A stretch of 5,150 bases of DNA from Burkholderiales bacterium (GTDB taxonomy: Bacteria > Pseudomonadota > Gammaproteobacteria > Burkholderiales > Burkholderiaceae_D): assembly GCA_005800405.1 (NCBI GenBank), contig SYFN01000026.1:1-5150 (forward strand), written 5' to 3'. The notes below the pieces were generated by a model. That model was given only the letters and a program-made list of their open reading frames with translations. It ran no database searches and was not told the origin of the DNA. Of the stretch, positions 1 to 5,150 are shown one piece after another (positions within the stretch are counted from its first letter, which is position 1; each line of letters begins with the position of its first letter). The position numbers were made by a program, and so were the translations under genes.

Positions 1-815
1 CGATGTGGCCCGTGCACACCTGGTTACCGGACGCACACGTTGAAGCGCCCACCGGCGGTTCGGTCGTTCTGGCAGCGATCATGCTCAAGCTCGGTGCCTA
101 TGGCTTTCTACGGTTGTCATTACCTATCGCGCCGGACGCCAGCCACAGCCTGGCTGGCCTCATGATTGCATTGTCACTGATTGCCGTGATCTACATTGGC
201 TTGGTCTCCCTGGTGCAAGCAGACATGAAAAAGCTGGTGGCCTACTCATCGATTGCGCACATGGGTTTTGTGACGCTGGGTTTTTTCTGCTTCAGTGACA
301 TGGCGGTGCAGGGCGGTTTGATGCAAATGATTTCGCATGGCTTTGTTTCGGGTGCCATGTTCTTATGCATTGGCGTTCTTTATGACCGCGTGCATTCCCG
401 CGAAATCGCCTCCTATGGCGGCGTGATCAATACCATGCCGCGCTTCGCAGCCCTGTTCGTGCTGTTCTCGCTGGCGAATGCCGGGTTGCCCGGAACTTCG
501 GGCTTTATTGGTGAGTTCATGGTGATTCTGGGTTCGGTCAAATACGACTTCTGGATAGGCGCATTGGCGGCCACGGCATTGATCCTGGGTGCAGCGTATT
601 CGCTCTGGCTGGTCAAGCGCGTCGTTTTCGGCGAAGTGGCCAATCAGGAGGTCGCGGCGCTGCAAGACTTGAGCATGCGCGAATTTCTGATGCTGGGCGT
701 TCTGGCGATTGCGGTGATCTGGATGGGTGTTCATCCGGCGCCATTCACTGACGCAATGCAGACTTCGGTGAGCGATTTGCTCAACCACGTCGCAAACAGC
801 AAACTACCCCAATAA
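1..815 (+). CDS. nuoM: NADH-quinone oxidoreductase subunit M, C-terminal part (5' end outside window)
   Basis: Membrane subunit of respiratory complex I and one of three Mrp-antiporter-like subunits that carry protons as NADH is oxidised and quinone reduced. The visible part runs from the start of TM8 to the C terminus, about seven hydrophobic helices. The Met at base 3 is internal: the frame is open to the window edge and matches the conserved WPxHxWLPDAHxxAPT segment. Counting from that Met, Lys29 (AIMLKLGAYG) and Glu171 (GFIGEFM) are 142 residues apart, exactly the spacing of E. coli NuoM Lys265 and Glu407, the TM8 and TM12 proton-path residues. The conserved KKLVAYSSIAHMGF and LPGTSGF segments are also present. 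The implied full length is about 506 residues, against 509 in E. coli, so nothing looks missing. It is followed 23 bases later by nuoN in the same direction. Identification is firm; the residue equivalences come from recalled alignment. Confidence 0.97.
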   Translation, partial: MWPVHTWLPDAHVEAPTGGSVVLAAIMLKLGAYGFLRLSLPIAPDASHSLAGLMIALSLIAVIYIGLVSLVQADMKKLVAYSSIAHMGFVTLGFFCFSDMAVQGGLMQMISHGFVSGAMFLCIGVLYDRVHSREIASYGGVINTMPRFAALFVLFSLANAGLPGTSGFIGEFMVILGSVKYDFWIGALAATALILGAAYSLWLVKRVVFGEVANQEVAALQDLSMREFLMLGVLAIAVIWMGVHPAPFTDAMQTSVSDLLNHVANSKLPQ

Positions 816-838
816 TTTCTAGGCGAGAGCAGCCTACA

Positions 839-2326
839 ATGAATGAACTGAACCTGATTCCGGCCATGGCTGAAATAGTACTGGCGATAGCCATCATGGT
901 GATTCTGGTGGTTGGCCTCTTTGTTCGTGAAGAGAAGCAGCCGCTCAGTCACTGGTTGTCGCTACTTGCGATTGTGATCACGGCTCTCGTGACCACCTCC
1001 AGTATCGATTCTGGTGGTACCCGTTACGCATTCAATCAGATGTTTATCAACGACCCCATGGGTCAGTTACTCAAGCTGTTCGCTTGTATTGCGACGTTTG
1101 CCACGCTGATTTATGCGCGTCAGTACACCGCGGTACGTGGCATGCTGGGCGGGAGGCTCAGCGGTGAATTTTACGTACTGGCGCTGATGACCTTGCTGGG
1201 TCAGATGATCATGATCTCCGGTAACAGCTTCCTGATTATTTATCTGGGACTGGAACTGATGTCGCTGTCGCTTTATGCGCTGGTCGCGCTGCGTCGTGAT
1301 CACCCGATTTCCACCGAAGCGGCAATGAAATATTTTGTACTTGGTGCGATGGCCTCAGGCTTTCTGTTGTACGGTATGTCGTTGCTGTATGGCGCGTCGG
1401 GCTCACTCAATTTGACACAGGTAGCGGCCGCAGTATCGTCCGGTACGGTAAACAAAATGGTGCTGGTGCTAGGCGTTGTCTTCCTGATGGCGGGTTTGGC
1501 ATTCAAACTGGGTGCTGCGCCATTTCACATGTGGGCGCCTGATGTCTATCAGGGTGCGCCGACCTCCGTGACTTTACTGCTGGGCGCAGCCCCGAAACTC
1601 GCTGCTTTCGCTATCTGCATGCGTTTGCTGGTGGGTGCTTTGGGTGCAATGGCAGCTGACTGGCAGCAGATGTTGATCGTGATGGCAGTCGCCTCCATGG
1701 CCGTGGGTAATATCACGGCGATTGCGCAGACCAATATCAAGCGCATGCTCGCGTATTCCACGATTTCGCAGATGGGATTCATGCTTCTGGGTCTGATCTC
1801 AGGTGTCTTTGAGGGCAGCACGACTGCGGCGACGGCGAATGCGTACAGCGCATCCATGTTTTATGCAGTCACCTATGTACTCACGACACTGGGCAGCTTT
1901 GCCATGATCATGCTGCTCTCTCGCAGCGGATTTGAGGCGGAGTCACTGGAAGATTTCAAAGGCCTCAATCAGCGAAGTCCGTGGTTCGCTGCCGTCATGA
2001 TGGTACTGCTGCTGTCCTTTGCGGGCGTTCCTCCGATGGTTGGATTTTTTGCCAAGCTCTCGGTGCTGGAAGCAGCGCTCGCCGCGGGCCATCTGTGGCT
2101 TGTGATTGTCGCCGTGCTGTTGTCGCTGGTTGCTGCTTACTATTACCTGCGTATCGTGAAGCTGATGTATTTTGATGCGCCGACTGATACGTCTCCTATT
2201 GTTGCCGATCGTGGCATGCAGATCACCTTGTCGATCAACGGCATCGCGGTTGTCTTGCTGGGGATGTTGCCAGGGACGCTGATGACAGCGTGTCTGCAGG
2301 CGGTATCACAAGCGCTTGCTATCTAA
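839..2326 (+). CDS. nuoN: NADH-quinone oxidoreductase subunit N
   Basis: Complete 495-residue antiporter-like subunit of complex I, inserted in the inner membrane with about 14 helices. The pattern of functional residues agrees with E. coli NuoN (485 residues): Glu139 in YLGLELMSL (TM5 Glu133), Lys223 in LAFKLGAAPFH (TM7 Lys217), Lys253 in GAAPKLAAF (TM8 Lys247) and Lys406 in VGFFAKL (TM12 Lys395). The first three share an offset of six, and the last is shifted by a few more residues, which accounts for the extra length. The motifs PDVYQGAPT and KRMLAYSTISQMGF are typical of the family. The ATG at 839 is preceded by a purine-rich AGGCGAGAG at 821-829, a plausible if imperfect ribosome site, and gives a family-typical N terminus. 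It is the usual last gene of the nuo operon. No sign of damage is visible. Confidence 0.97.
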   Translation: MNELNLIPAMAEIVLAIAIMVILVVGLFVREEKQPLSHWLSLLAIVITALVTTSSIDSGGTRYAFNQMFINDPMGQLLKLFACIATFATLIYARQYTAVRGMLGGRLSGEFYVLALMTLLGQMIMISGNSFLIIYLGLELMSLSLYALVALRRDHPISTEAAMKYFVLGAMASGFLLYGMSLLYGASGSLNLTQVAAAVSSGTVNKMVLVLGVVFLMAGLAFKLGAAPFHMWAPDVYQGAPTSVTLLLGAAPKLAAFAICMRLLVGALGAMAADWQQMLIVMAVASMAVGNITAIAQTNIKRMLAYSTISQMGFMLLGLISGVFEGSTTAATANAYSASMFYAVTYVLTTLGSFAMIMLLSRSGFEAESLEDFKGLNQRSPWFAAVMMVLLLSFAGVPPMVGFFAKLSVLEAALAAGHLWLVIVAVLLSLVAAYYYLRIVKLMYFDAPTDTSPIVADRGMQITLSINGIAVVLLGMLPGTLMTACLQAVSQALAI

Positions 2327-2339
2327 ACGGATCAATCCA

Positions 2340-2645
2340 TTGAATAACTCCACAGCCGGTTGGATCATCATTTTTCTGATGGCGGTCGCGGCCAATTTCC
2401 CATTCCTGACCGAGTCGCTATTTGGTGTGTGGCGTTTGAAACAAGTAGACAAACCCTTTGCTATCAGGCTGCTTGAACTAATACTGCTGTACTTCGTCGT
2501 GCTGGGTATTGCAAAACTCCTCGAATCCAATGCTGGCAATGCTTTTAGCCAAGGTTGGCAATTCTATGCAGTGACCGTCTGTCTCTTTCTAGTTCTGGCC
2601 TTTCCCGGTTTTATTTTTCGTTACCTGCGTCGTCGACCGGCCTGA
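2340..2645 (+). CDS. DUF2818 family small inner-membrane protein
   Basis: Protein of 101 residues with three predicted membrane helices (about residues 7-22, 43-60 and 75-93) and a basic C terminus (RYLRRRPA). I recognise it as the DUF2818 family from the landmarks AANFPF near the N terminus, the central LLELILLY, LLES before the last helix, QGWQFYAVT and AFPGFIFRYL. Its biochemical role is not established. In betaproteobacteria it typically sits directly after nuoN, so an accessory or assembly role in complex I is an inference from position only. No ATG is suitably placed. I prefer the TTG at 2340, 13 bases after the nuoN stop, because it gives the family-like start MNNSTAGW and has a weak AACGGA ribosome site at 2325-2330. 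A TTG at 2316 would add eight residues and overlap nuoN by 11 bases. The family call is fairly sure; the start is less so. Confidence 0.85.
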   Translation: MNNSTAGWIIIFLMAVAANFPFLTESLFGVWRLKQVDKPFAIRLLELILLYFVVLGIAKLLESNAGNAFSQGWQFYAVTVCLFLVLAFPGFIFRYLRRRPA

Positions 2646-2686
2646 CAGGGCGCTTGTCAGACGTCGCGCTTGTTGGACTATTGCGT

Positions 2687-3259
2687 ATGGATGACATACA
2701 CCTGAGAGAAACGCCCGTCAGCAGCGAGGTTGTGTATGACGGTTCATTTCTGCAAGTGCGGCGCGATCTGGTGAAGCTGCCGGATGGCAGTGAAACGCAT
2801 CGCGAGTACTTTCGACATCCGGGCGCAGTGGTGATTTTGCCGCTGTTTGAAAACGGCGAGGTTTTACTCGAGCGCCAGTTTCGTTATCCAAATGCACAAG
2901 TCTTCGTTGAGTTCCCGGCCGGTGAGCTGGAGCCGGGCGAGGATCCCTTGTTGTGTGCGCAGCGAGAGTTACGCGAAGAGACGGGCTATACCGCGAAGCA
3001 TTGGCAGTTTCTGTGCACCATACACAATGCTATTGCCTACTCGGACGAGCATCTGGATATCTATCTCGCAGAGGGACTGACTGCGGGTGAGCGTCAATTC
3101 GATACGGGTTAGTTTCTGGATGTGTTTAGGTTACCTCTGGATGAGTTGCTGGAATGGATCAGGGTCGGCAAGGTCACGGATGTCAAAACCATGATTGCAG
3201 CATTCTGGTTGGACAAATGGCAGCGAGGAGATCAGTCAGGTTTATCGGTCAGTGCCTAA
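2687..3259 (+). pseudogene. NUDIX hydrolase (ADP-ribose pyrophosphatase-like) interrupted by an in-frame amber codon
   Basis: NUDIX hydrolases cleave nucleoside diphosphates linked to another moiety; this one resembles the ADP-sugar pyrophosphatase branch (RQFRYP, EFPAGELEPGED). The complete Nudix box spans residues 79-101, with metal-binding REL.EE at 93-98. From the ATG at 2687 (weak GGA at 2675-2677) the frame runs 141 residues to TAG at 3110-3112. The same frame then continues for 48 clearly homologous residues (FLDVFRLPLDELLEWI, then VTDVKTMIAAFWL) to TAA at 3257. Family members usually read D-x-G-E-F-L here, so TAG most simply derives from GAG by one base change. As written the product lacks its C-terminal quarter, including part of the catalytic loop and a helix, and is probably inactive. 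A recent nonsense mutation, a sequencing error or readthrough are all possible. The residue about 15 positions after the box is Ile116, not the Pro typical of classical ADP-ribose pyrophosphatases, so the substrate is uncertain. Confidence 0.88.
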
Positions 3260-3281
3260 GGCGTTCAAAGCTTTCATCATG

Positions 3282-3313
3282 AAAAACCCCGCTTGCGTGC
3301 AAGCGGGGTTTTT
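3282..3313. terminator. Bidirectional intrinsic terminator between convergent genes
   Basis: Perfect inverted repeat: CCCCGCTTG (3287-3295), loop CGTG, CAAGCGGGG (3300-3308). It is flanked by AAAAA at 3282-3286 and TTTTT at 3309-3313. The nine-base-pair GC-rich stem with a T run after it ends rightward transcripts 22 bases past the NUDIX frame. The A run supplies a U tract for leftward transcripts coming from rne, whose stop lies about 80 bases away. The symmetry and the convergent gene arrangement both support use in both directions. Confidence 0.93.
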
Positions 3314-3390
3314 ACGAGCGTTTGTGCGGCTAGGAAAGGTTCAAAGATCATGCGCCCAAAACTGAAACCACCTGTTCAAACGATCTTCTA

Positions 3391-5150
3391 TCAGCGCTGG
3401 GTTTCCACCTGGACCAATGGCTCGTTCGACATCGGCGGCAAGGGTTTGCGCTCGCGCGGTACATGCATCTTCTGCGTCACATTGCTGCTCTCCGATTGCA
3501 CTGCGCGCAATTTTTTCGCATCGGTGACTGCCATCGTCAGCCCGGCTTCTCGAAGTAGCGCATCAATGTCGGCCAAGCTGGCTTGACCTGAGATTGCCGG
3601 TGCAGCGTGCTTGACGGGTGCAGATGGTGACGCCTGAACCGGCACCACTGCCTCGGGCAAGATAACCGGAGCCTCATACTCATGGACGACAGTCTGATGC
3701 GTTTCAGTTATCTCGGGTGCGGGGCTGGCTTCTGGGGCGTGGTGCATCACAGATTCGGTGGCCGTGGACTCGGATGCCGGCATCTCAGTGATCGCGGGCG
3801 TTGCTTCCTGCGTAGACGTTACAGGGACTTCGGCATCGGTCAGTGTTGACGGAGATTTCGGTTCTTCCTGAAATGTTGGTGAGACGTGGGCTGCGTGCGC
3901 GCGCTCCGACATCTGAGAGGCCTCCGATGCCTCGGAACCCTCTGCCAATTCGCTGTCCTGATCCGCGGGTAAAGCGTCGCCATTCGTACGGTCACGGCGA
4001 TTGCGGTTGCGACCGCCCCGGCGCCGGCGACGACATTGGGCATCTTCGCCATTTTCCGAAGCGCCACCTTCGGTTTGCGGTGAAAGTAGCTCGGACTGAA
4101 CTGCATCATGGTCCAGACCATTGATGGGTGTTGCCAACACGACTTCATCGACCTGTTCTGGCTTGCGTTCCCCACGAGGCGCACGAGGCTGACGCTGACG
4201 TCCTTCACCAGCTTCGCGTGGCTCACGCGGTGGTTTGGGTTGGCGCTGGGTAGCTGCTTCTTTGGGTTCGCGCGCTTCCTTGAGCTCTTTTGGCTCGCGC
4301 TGCTCCTTCGGGGCCTTGGCTTCTGCGCCTGTACGTTCTTCCTGTTTGTCGCGGCCGCGACCGCCTCGACCACGGCCGGTACGGCCACCGCGATCATTGC
4401 GTTCACGTGAGGGTGTTTTGGCGGGACAGACTACTTCTGCGGGCGCACTGGGTTTTTTGCGGAACAAACCAAAAAGACGGGAGAGGAAACCTTCTGCGGC
4501 TTCACCGGCAGCCGGGCTGGTAACAGCGGTGCGCTCATGGCGTTCAACGATGGGCGCAGGCTGATCCGGCGTAATCGTCTTGACCACGGCCTCCTGACGG
4601 GACTTGCTTTCCTCTTGCTTGCGTTTGCTATAACCCACATCGGTGTCGGGTTCTTCTGCCATCGCATAGCTGGTCGGCATGCCATCAAGACGCGGATCAT
4701 CGTGCTTGAGGCGCTCGAGTTTGTAGTGCGGCGTTTCAAGGTGCTTGTTCGGGATCAGTACGACGCTGACACGATGACGGGTTTCGATCTTCAGAATCTC
4801 GCCACGTTTTTCATTGAGCAGGAAGGCGGCTACATCGACCGGTACTTGCACATGAATCGCGGCCGAGTTTTCCTTCATCGCTTCTTCCTGAATGATGCGC
4901 AGGACTTGCAATGCTGAGGAATCAGTATCGCGGATGTGGCCAGTGCCGTTGCAGCGCGGGCAGGTTACGTGACTGCCCTCGGACAACGACGGACGCAGAC
5001 GCTGACGCGAGAGCTCCATCAGACCGAATCGGGAGATTTTGCCCATCTGAACGCGCGCGCGATCATAGTGCAGCGCATCTTTCAGACGGTTTTCAATCTC
5101 GCGCTGGTTTTTGGAGTTCTCCATGTCAATGAAGTCGATCACGATCAGGC
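3391..5150 (-). CDS. rne: Ribonuclease E, C-terminal two thirds (5' end outside window)
   Basis: RNase E is the main endonuclease of mRNA decay and rRNA/tRNA maturation and the scaffold of the RNA degradosome. The frame is open at the window edge (GLIVIDFIDM), so the GTG at 5142 is not a start. Numbering from that codon, Asp3 equals E. coli catalytic Asp346, and Cys61/Cys64 (CPRC) equal zinc-link Cys404/Cys407 at the same spacing of 58. The conserved small domain continues to about residue 145 (TPHYKLERL). The remaining 440 residues look disordered: a hydrophobic-basic helix (216-230), an Arg/Gly-rich stretch (246-265), EPKE-like charged repeats (276-330), an Arg cluster (370-385), an acidic Ser/Thr/Pro spacer (390-510) and a conserved-looking tail (520-583). 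If the missing N-terminal part matches E. coli, total length is about 926 residues, against 1061 in E. coli. RNase G lacks such a tail, so RNase E is preferred. It is convergent with the nuo/NUDIX transcript. Confidence 0.96.
   Translation of the reverse strand, partial: LIVIDFIDMENSKNQREIENRLKDALHYDRARVQMGKISRFGLMELSRQRLRPSLSEGSHVTCPRCNGTGHIRDTDSSALQVLRIIQEEAMKENSAAIHVQVPVDVAAFLLNEKRGEILKIETRHRVSVVLIPNKHLETPHYKLERLKHDDPRLDGMPTSYAMAEEPDTDVGYSKRKQEESKSRQEAVVKTITPDQPAPIVERHERTAVTSPAAGEAAEGFLSRLFGLFRKKPSAPAEVVCPAKTPSRERNDRGGRTGRGRGGRGRDKQEERTGAEAKAPKEQREPKELKEAREPKEAATQRQPKPPREPREAGEGRQRQPRAPRGERKPEQVDEVVLATPINGLDHDAVQSELLSPQTEGGASENGEDAQCRRRRRGGRNRNRRDRTNGDALPADQDSELAEGSEASEASQMSERAHAAHVSPTFQEEPKSPSTLTDAEVPVTSTQEATPAITEMPASESTATESVMHHAPEASPAPEITETHQTVVHEYEAPVILPEAVVPVQASPSAPVKHAAPAISGQASLADIDALLREAGLTMAVTDAKKLRAVQSESSNVTQKMHVPRERKPLPPMSNEPLVQVETQR
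3394..3585 (-). other. C-terminal short conserved module of RNase E
   Basis: The last 64 residues break from the low-complexity spacer. A helix-like segment (ASLADIDALLREAGLTMAV, then DAKKLRAVQ) is followed by VPRERKPLPP and ends in EPLVQVETQR. I recall similar endings in other betaproteobacterial RNase E proteins. In E. coli the extreme C terminus binds PNPase, so a partner-binding role is plausible but not shown. Confidence 0.5.
3988..4035 (-). other. Second arginine cluster in RNase E tail
   Basis: Encodes CRRRRRGGRNRNRRDR (residues 370-385), a compact block of nine arginines. Arg-rich blocks of this kind in the E. coli RNase E tail (AR1 and AR2) bind RNA and lie near the helicase site. 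The equivalent role here is inferred. After it the sequence turns strongly acidic. Confidence 0.6.
4153..4317 (-). repeat. Degenerate EPKE/EPRE charged repeats coded within rne
   Basis: Residues 276-330 contain imperfect units of the form (K/R)E-P-(K/R)-E: REPKE, AREPKE, PREPRE, with related KAPKE and RAPRGE. The DNA is only loosely repetitive, so the periodicity is mainly at protein level. It forms a highly charged spacer that may fold as broken helices and contact RNA or partner proteins. Confidence 0.6.
4348..4407 (-). other. Arg/Gly-rich RNA-binding stretch in RNase E tail
   Basis: Encodes residues 246-265 of the visible protein, with repeated RGG/RGRG units (DRGGRTGRGRGGRGRD). Such low-complexity Arg/Gly segments commonly bind RNA and can promote condensate formation. 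It lies directly after the putative membrane helix. The function is inferred from composition. Confidence 0.65.
4453..4497 (-). other. Putative membrane-binding amphipathic helix of RNase E (segment-A-like)
   Basis: Encodes AEGFLSRLFGLFRKK, a short helix-forming run with bulky hydrophobics (Phe, Leu) and Arg/Lys, isolated in otherwise polar disordered sequence. By colinear numbering it falls near E. coli residues 559-573, close to the known membrane-targeting segment A (about 565-585). By analogy it should tether RNase E to the inner membrane. The composition and position are seen; the function is inferred. Confidence 0.7.
4951..4962 (-). other. Zinc-link CPRC motif of RNase E
   Basis: These bases encode Cys-Pro-Arg-Cys followed by NGTG. 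In E. coli RNase E the equivalent Cys404 and Cys407 from two subunits share one zinc ion and hold the catalytic dimer together. Both cysteines are present, so the catalytic core should form the usual dimer-of-dimers. Confidence 0.9.

Noticed and set aside
363..1857. Minus-strand and alternate-frame open frames across nuoM and nuoN.
   Set aside because: The + strand genes are unmistakable and full length, and the opposing frames encode low-quality, non-membrane, Arg/His/Gln-rich peptides with no recognisable motif.
2555..2686. An upstream extension of the NUDIX frame overlapping the DUF2818 gene.
   Set aside because: The extra residues are the DUF2818 region read in another frame. NUDIX homology begins at the ATG at 2687, just downstream of the DUF2818 stop.
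3110..3112. TAG read as selenocysteine or pyrrolysine.
   Set aside because: Selenocysteine uses TGA. Pyrrolysine decoding is not expected in this type of organism, and the expected residue is Glu, one base away from TAG.
3314..3390. The short gap between the terminator and the rne stop, searched for a small RNA or small gene.
   Set aside because: Only 77 bases, with no convincing promoter, hairpin or coding start. An open frame crossing it on the + strand begins inside the terminator stem and runs into antisense rne.
4153..4407. Repetitive look on the DNA level, considered as a CRISPR-like or tandem repeat array.
   Set aside because: Repeats are imperfect, unevenly spaced and stay in the rne coding frame as EPKE/RGG units; there are no constant repeats with unique spacers.
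3840..4564. Several overlapping open frames on both strands opposite or within the rne tail, up to about 190 codons.
   Set aside because: They are shadows of the long rne frame in a GC-rich, Arg/Glu/Pro-rich region. They lack family-like sequence and follow the codon bias of rne in the wrong frame.

Overview
The window looks like ordinary core chromosome of a proteobacterium, most likely a betaproteobacterium of moderate GC. The reasons are the order nuoM, nuoN, DUF2818 membrane protein, NUDIX hydrolase, which I know from Burkholderiales-type genomes, and an RNase E tail ending in a betaproteobacteria-like motif (LVQVET). An Oxalobacteraceae-like source is possible, but that is a low-confidence guess from recall.

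Layout. Bases 1-815 (+) hold the C-terminal half of NuoM and 839-2326 (+) a complete NuoN. Both are antiporter-like proton-pumping membrane subunits of respiratory complex I (NADH:quinone oxidoreductase). A small three-helix DUF2818 membrane protein follows at 2340-2645 (+), probably with a TTG start. Next is an ADP-ribose-pyrophosphatase-like NUDIX hydrolase at 2687-3259 (+), whose reading frame is broken by an in-frame TAG at 3110-3112. The spacings of 23, 13 and 41 bases suggest that all four are read as the distal end of the nuo transcript. A strong symmetrical hairpin at 3282-3313, with A and T tracts on its two sides, ends that transcript and can also end the one arriving from the other strand.

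Bases 3391-5150 (-) hold the 3' two thirds of rne (RNase E). They include the last part of the catalytic domain (catalytic Asp, CPRC zinc-link) and a long disordered scaffold with a putative membrane-binding helix, Arg/Gly-rich and EPKE-like stretches, an acidic spacer and a C-terminal short motif. Its 5' end lies outside the window.

Functionally the window joins the end of an energy-metabolism operon to a convergent RNA-decay gene; I see no functional link beyond the shared terminator. I found no mobile element, CRISPR array, tRNA or rRNA, and no candidate for a new defence or mobile system. The observation most worth checking is the amber codon in the NUDIX gene, which replaces a conserved Glu in what should be the catalytic loop while the reading frame after it stays intact.
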